Origin: Chara braunii
Taxonomy: Eukaryota > Streptophyta > Charophyceae > Charales > Characeae
Reading direction: 5' to 3'
NCBI GenBank assembly: GCA_003427395.1
Contig: BFEA01000022.1
Location: forward strand, 4,891,457-4,913,741
Length of the DNA stretch: 22,285 bases
Below, in pieces: positions 17,800 to 22,285 of the stretch. The first letter of the stretch is position 1; every line of letters starts with the position of its first letter. The translations under genes were made by a program, and so were the position numbers. The notes beneath the pieces were generated by a model that was given only the letters and a program-made list of their open reading frames with translations, searched no databases and had not been told where the DNA came from.

Positions 17800-18737
17800 A
17801 TGGAGCAACAAACAATGTGTGCAGGAGACCGCCGCCCCGACCCACCTACACAATCCACGCCGCAAACGCATGTCCTTCGCATTGCACCGCTACCCCCCCC
17901 ACACCAACCAATCACCCCCCCCCCCCCCCCCCCCCCCCCCACTCCACTTGTTGTGCCGCCACCCCTCAGACCCATCCCTGCCTGGGCAAAAAAATTGGCT
18001 CAGGCAGACCTGCACATAAGGTCCCTCAATGTCAATGGGCTGACACCCAGAAAACTGCAGCCATTTGGAATGAAATCAGACACCCGGATACAACAAATTG
18101 GCCAGACGCCATCTGCATCCAAGAGACCCACCTTTCCGACACAGCTTCCCACCAGGCCAAACACCGGGCGGTCTGGCCACACACAGCATTCACAGCCCCG
18201 ACCGTAGGTACGGCCTCAGCAGGGGTGGCCATATGGCTGCCACCCTCATCCCGCTTGTCCCCGATCCAATCAGACTACGACAGGCGGGAAGGAAGATGGT
18301 TATACCTCAAAGCAACCCTTGGGGACGAAGAGATATGTTTGGTAAGCATATACGGCCCGAATGATCCCATACAACGCATCCAATTTTTCCAGACTCTACA
18401 CGATGTCCTGCCCACCGACTGCCCAACCATCTTGGCAGGGGACTTTAATACCACGCCGGACCCGGGAATGGATAGACATTCCATCCCTCTCCCTGACATA
18501 GGAGAGCTCACACCAGACATTATATCTCTGTCCCAACTCATCTCAGAGAGACAACTGTGTGATATCTATAGACTCCTCCACCCGACTAAAAGGGCCTACA
18601 CATGCCTGCGCTCGCGAGGGGAGGCGGGACTCTCCAACTCTCGCATTGACTTCTTCCTCATTCCCCAAGCGTTGGTGAACCTGGTCACAATAGCTGAGAT
18701 TCAAGTCATCAGCCCCTCGTGATCCTTTGACCATAGG
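17800..18737 (+). pseudogene. LINE ORF2 N-terminus: proline-rich leader and APE-type endonuclease
   Basis: An ATG at 17800 opens a Pro-rich leader, including the poly-C tract that encodes a proline run, then SLNVNGLTPRKL (first Asn codon 18028). A frameshift near 18050 moves to the frame with PDAICIQETHL (Glu 18123), LVSIYGPND, ILAGDFNTTPDP (Asp 18441, Asn 18447), SRIDFFLIP (Asp 18648) and, past a TGA at 18720, SFDHRG (Asp-His, 18729-18734). These are the catalytic blocks of the exonuclease/endonuclease/phosphatase family in order, and all key residues remain. The enzyme nicks target DNA to prime reverse transcription. The damage is one frameshift and one stop. Confidence 0.85.
17911..17940. 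repeat. Poly-C tract in the LINE ORF2 leader
   Basis: This is a run of about 30 C in the region encoding a proline run before the endonuclease. A second, shorter run lies at 17896-17903. Length errors in such a run would change the reading frame, so frame calls across it are uncertain. Confidence 0.9.
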
Positions 18738-19631
18738 GGGATAGCCTTGGGCATCTCCTTCCACCAACATCTGGCCCGGGGACCAAGCGTTTACAAATTT
18801 AATACATCACTCCCTAGACTTCCGGAATTCGATGACCTGGTCAAAGAGTATTGGCGATACTGGGACACACAGAAAACTCCACAACAATCATGGGTGGACT
18901 GGTTCAACATAGGAATTGCCAACCTAAGAGAAAGGACAAAAAAATTCTCGATTACTCACACGCAAAAGCGAAAGGCCACCATTGACAGACTGATCCACGC
19001 TTTGGAACAGTGGGATGACCAAATGGTCAATCGGCCTCTTGACCAAGACACCTATGCTCACCTCCAAGACGCAAGGGATCACCTTCAAGCCTACCTAGAC
19101 TACCAATCAGAAGGATGGCGAATCCAAGCGAAAATAAAGAAGACAAACCATGAAGGTACAATGGCAGCCACCTTTTTTGCTAAAGCCAAAAGCAGAGCAA
19201 GGCAACACCTCGTGGCATCCCTACACCACCCTTTCGACCCTCACCAAAAAGATGTCACCGAACCGTACTCCATCGTTGACTACGCAGCGAAATATTACCA
19301 GAACTTGTTCACTTCTGAGACTGCGCAGTGGGAACCTCGTGTTTTAAACGACGCCCGGGACACCCTCCTCAACAACCTGCCATCCTTGCTCTCCCACACC
19401 CAAAGCCAAGCACTAGAAGCGCCCTTAACCACACAAGAGATACACAGAGCCTTGCTAGACATGGACGACGAAAAGACCCCTGGGCTGGACGCTTTCCCAA
19501 AAGAGTTTTGGGTGCACTACTGGGATCTCTTCATAAACGACTTCATGAACTACACACATGTGGTTCAACAAGAAGGCAGATTCGGGGACCTGTTGGGGTA
19601 GGGAGTGACAACACTGTTGTACGAAAAGGGG
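18738..19631 (+). pseudogene. LINE ORF2 linker between endonuclease and RT
   Basis: The same frame as the endonuclease continues. After the Asp-His block it encodes a long helical, charged linker (KEYWRYWDTQKTPQQSWVDW and LRERTKKFSITHTQKRKATI). Next comes the pre-RT region (YSIVDYAAKYYQNLFTSE, then MDDEKTPGLDAFPKEFW), typical of LINE RTs just before the fingers. A TAG at 19599 interrupts 'GDLLG*GVTTLLYEKG', and a one-base shift in the A/G run near 19625-19632 moves the following RT into another frame. Confidence 0.8.
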
Positions 19632-22114
19632 ACAATGCAGAGATACGCAATTATCGCTCAATCACACTCTTGCCGCTCCCCTACAAAATGGTAGCAAAAG
19701 TACTATGCAACCGCATGTTGCCATACATGGGCCACCTCATCCACATGAACCAGACAGGCTTCATGCCTCAGAGGAACATTCAGGATAACATCCTCTTGGT
19801 TAATGAAATCATAAAATACGCATGCCAGAGGAAGAGGGATGCGGCCATCTTATTTATTGACTTTGAGAAGGCCTACGATCATGTCGATTGGACCTTCCTA
19901 GACCTGTGCATGGCCAAAATGAACTTTGGCCTGGGGTTTAGGCAATGGATCACCACCCTGCACCACTCAGCAACGACCAATATAATGTTGAACGGCCATT
20001 TATCATCTCCACTTGCATTACAAAGATCGGTACAGCAGGGTGACCCGATCGCACCTCTTCTCTTAGTCATCGTAATGGAAGCCCTGGCTGCACTCATCAG
20101 AGCTAATCCGGCCATCGAACGAATATCCATCCCAGAACTGCCCGCTTACCTGGTACCGGTCACATCCCTGTTTGTGGATGACCTTACAATCCTTCTCCAC
20201 GCTTCCCCAGCTAGCATGAGGGCGCTCGCCCATACTATCCACCTCTTTTCTGTAGCGGCGAACATGAAAGTAAATTGGGGAACTAAAACGGAAGGATGGT
20301 GGTTGGGAGAGGATGGTGAACTCCCCCCTGCTGACCCCCCCGTGTCCTGGAAACCCAAAAAGGAAGCTATTCGGATCTTGGGGGTCAGACTCACAGCCAT
20401 GGGACTGCCAAAGGACCACAGTGACCGACTTGTTCAAACAGCCATCCAAGCAATGGCAAGGTGGAAAGGCCTCCACACTTCTTTGGTTGGGAGGACCCTG
20501 ACCATAAACAATGCCATACTGTCTACAATCTGGTACAAGACAGTCTTTTGGGCACTAGGTCAGAAACAAATGACTCGCCTCAAGGAAGCCACAGCGGCTT
20601 ACCTCTGGAGAAATGATCACGAGATCAAAACATGTATCAAAAGGGTGGCGTGGGCCCAGGTGGCCCAACCAAGATCAAAGGGCGGCTTGGCTATCATTGG
20701 CCCGGAAGATGAAATCAAGGCCCTCATATTTAGAATTATTGTCAGAATATTGATGGCAAAGGATGTCCCTTGGGCTCCGCTGGCTCACATCCAAATAACC
20801 AGCCTTGCCCCTGACACAGCCCAAGACCGGCCAGTACACTCTCTCTTATGGCTCACGAATCATGGATGGTCTATCCTTAACGCACCTACGACACGCCACA
20901 ACAACTCCCCAGCAACAGCGACAAGAACGGACCTCCTCAATGACCCCCTCTGGACTGATATCATTCACCTATGGAGGGACATAGGTTCGGACAAGCTGCC
21001 CCCTCCGCTGCGGTGGCAGGAGATATGGAGACAGTCGTGGTTCGACAATCCCCACATAGTCAATTCACAGGGACAACCTTTTTCCATAAAAAACGATTCA
21101 CATTGGCTGTCATGGGCACGAAGGGGGATTATTACACTTGGGGACCTATGGGACATACCGACTGGCCAATGGAAGACCAAAGACCAAATGAAGCCCAGGC
21201 TTCACCACATAAAAAACGTGGAAACAAAACTACGAGAACTTATGACAACCATACCAACCACCTGGGCCGATGTCTTGAAAAAGCGTCCATCCACTCAACC
21301 AGGGGACTGGGTGGTTGAGATGACCACCCTGCCTCTCCCCATGGTCGTCTACCAGGTGAAGGCCTGCACAGAGTCTGGAACATCCCTGAAAGCATATGAG
21401 TCGGCCCTCCCGGGAGCCCGCGTATCCCGCCTCACCAGAAATGCCCACCTGGACAAGGAGCACAACGGACCTGGCCTCACAAGAGTTCGGACATTGGGAG
21501 ACAACGAAGAGGGATGGTGGGCATATGAAGCCTCCACCCCCATATCTTCTCTCCTGTTCGACCCGAATGAATGGCAATGGGGAGGACGGACACCGCTCCC
21601 GCTATGGAAGTTCACGGTAAAAAACTGCTACAGAAAGGTGCACAACACAGTTGACACCACAGACATTGTCAAAAACCGATGGCGGAGGGACTCCGCCGTA
21701 TCAACAGCGTCCCTTCACAACTTTCGTTGGTCACATTATACGGGCATAATGCCTACCTCTCAAAGGGCGCTCCAATGGCAGATTGTATACCGCTGTCTCC
21801 AGACCCCGGACTGGCTGGTGTCAAGATCCACACTTGAACAAAGGGGAATTGCATCCCCCCTCTGTACCTTATGTGGAACATCAACCCAAAAGTCACGGGC
21901 AGACCTAGAACACTGCCTCTTGGACTGCCCCATGGTCAATCAAATCTGGCGCTGGTGGGACGCAGTGTGGAGGCACCTCACAGGCATTGATCTCCCATGG
22001 AACCCAGGGACGTTGTTAATGGACCTGCCCATAACTAACCAGCACACATGGTCCTCCTTCCAATCCACTCTCTTTAATTACACGCGTGAACGGGAATGGC
22101 TGGACTTCGCGTAA
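19632..22114 (+). pseudogene. LINE ORF2 reverse transcriptase and zf-RVT-like C-terminus, long open stretch
   Basis: About 825 codons are open. RT motifs: IRNYRSITLLPLPYKMVAKV, TGFMPQRNIQDNI, ILFIDFEKAYDHVDW (motif A, Asp at 19859), VQQGDPIAP (motif B, about 20030) and SLFVDDLTILL (motif C, Asp pair 20177-20182; FVDD rather than the common FADD). The thumb and a Trp-rich post-RT region follow. A zinc finger comes next: Cys-x2-Cys (21863-21874) and His-x4-Cys (21911-21928) inside PLCTLCGT and EHCLLDCP, then QIWRWWDAVWRHL. No missing catalytic residue was seen, so the RT core itself may still be intact although ORF2 upstream is broken. The frame ends early at a TAA (22112) caused by one more shift. 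Confidence 0.9.
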
Positions 22115-22285
22115 GCTGGCGACTCTTGATGACAACCAAAACCTCCATTGGAAACAATGGTGGCGAGATGAAGCCGGCTGGTTGAGACGGATCCTCCCAC
22201 CCACCCGTAGATCCTCCCTTACAGAGCTGGCCATACCCCACCCTCCCACACCCACCCATGATCTACCACAGCATCCCCCACTCCC
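22110..22285 (+). pseudogene. Continuation of the LINE ORF2 C-terminus after a one-base frameshift
   Basis: Just before the TAA at 22112, the frame starting at 22110 stays open to the last base of the window. It encodes RKLATLDDNQNLHWKQWWRD, then EAGWLRRILPPTRRSSLTEL and a Pro/His-rich end. The Trp-rich composition and position after the zinc finger suggest that this is the true C-terminus of ORF2, displaced by a single-base change at about 22105-22111. Confidence 0.55.

Larger units (their letters stand above)
16663..22285 (+). mobile_element. Plant-type LINE, 5'-truncated and running off the window
   Basis: On the plus strand, ORF1-like sequence (16664-17763) is followed 36 bases later by ORF2 (17800 to the end of the window). 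ORF2 encodes an APE-type endonuclease, an RT and a CCHC zf-RVT-like finger, and no RNase H domain is visible. This order is that of L1-like plant and algal LINEs. The left edge coincides with the inverted fragment of the same family. The 3' UTR and tail lie beyond the window. Coding decay is limited to a few stops and single-base shifts, so the copy is fairly young. Confidence 0.88.

Noticed and set aside
16100-22285. Twin-priming 5' inversion of one LINE insertion
   Set aside because: The inverted piece duplicates sequence still present in the sense part and differs from it by about 5%, whereas twin priming inverts a non-overlapping upstream part of the same RNA.

Overview
The window looks like intergenic, transposon-rich DNA from a eukaryote. 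It has long (CT)n, (TG)n and (TTGA)n microsatellites, one unresolved base (N at 7440), two kinds of target-primed retroelement and no intact cellular gene that I can defend. A plant-type LINE (APE endonuclease, RT, zf-RVT-like C-terminus) together with a Penelope-like element that has its GIY-YIG domain in front of the RT points to the green lineage. A streptophyte or charophyte alga would fit well, but this is inference and the species cannot be read from the sequence.

Region 1 (about 610-7502) is a complete but decayed Penelope-like retroelement (PLE). Two direct repeats of about 1.2 kb (693-1897 and 6171-7372; pseudo-LTRs) flank an internal region. In order, this carries a Lys/Glu-rich coiled-coil-like segment (with a 284-bp tandem duplication), a SAP-like motif, an acidic stretch, a GIY-YIG endonuclease (about 3820-4105), a linker with a CxC motif (4819-4827), and an RT (about 4930-6066) with recognisable fingers, palm A, B and C (FVDD) motifs. 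The endonuclease is N-terminal to the RT, as in the published Naiad/Chlamys 'permuted' PLEs. Because the visible Zn-ligand CCHH signature is absent, Chlamys is the better match. The element sits inside a (CT)n microsatellite, which is present on both outer sides. The reading frame is broken by many frameshifts and stops.

Region 2 (7503-16099) is mostly unassigned sequence. It holds an old antisense LINE fragment (coding part 10242-11460 on the minus strand, perhaps ending in the poly(T) tract at 9518-9542), two tRNA-like remnants around a small hairpin element (12455-12796), a 194-bp fold-back element (13327-13520), a diverged direct repeat (14120-14405), a 4-bp tandem repeat field (14513-14800) and a GA-rich tract (15357-15457).

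Region 3 (16100-22285) is a younger LINE. A 560-bp inverted piece of the RT C-terminal flank (16100-16662, minus strand) abuts the truncated 5' end of a sense copy. That copy has an ORF1-like region (16664-17763) and an ORF2 region (17800 to the window end) with endonuclease, RT and zf-RVT-like domains. ORF2 is interrupted by three frameshifts and two stops, but a stretch of about 825 codons (19632-22114) covering the RT is still open. After one further frameshift, ORF2 runs off the end of the window. Nothing here looks able to move by itself; the interest lies in the PLE architecture and in the nested or inverted insertions.
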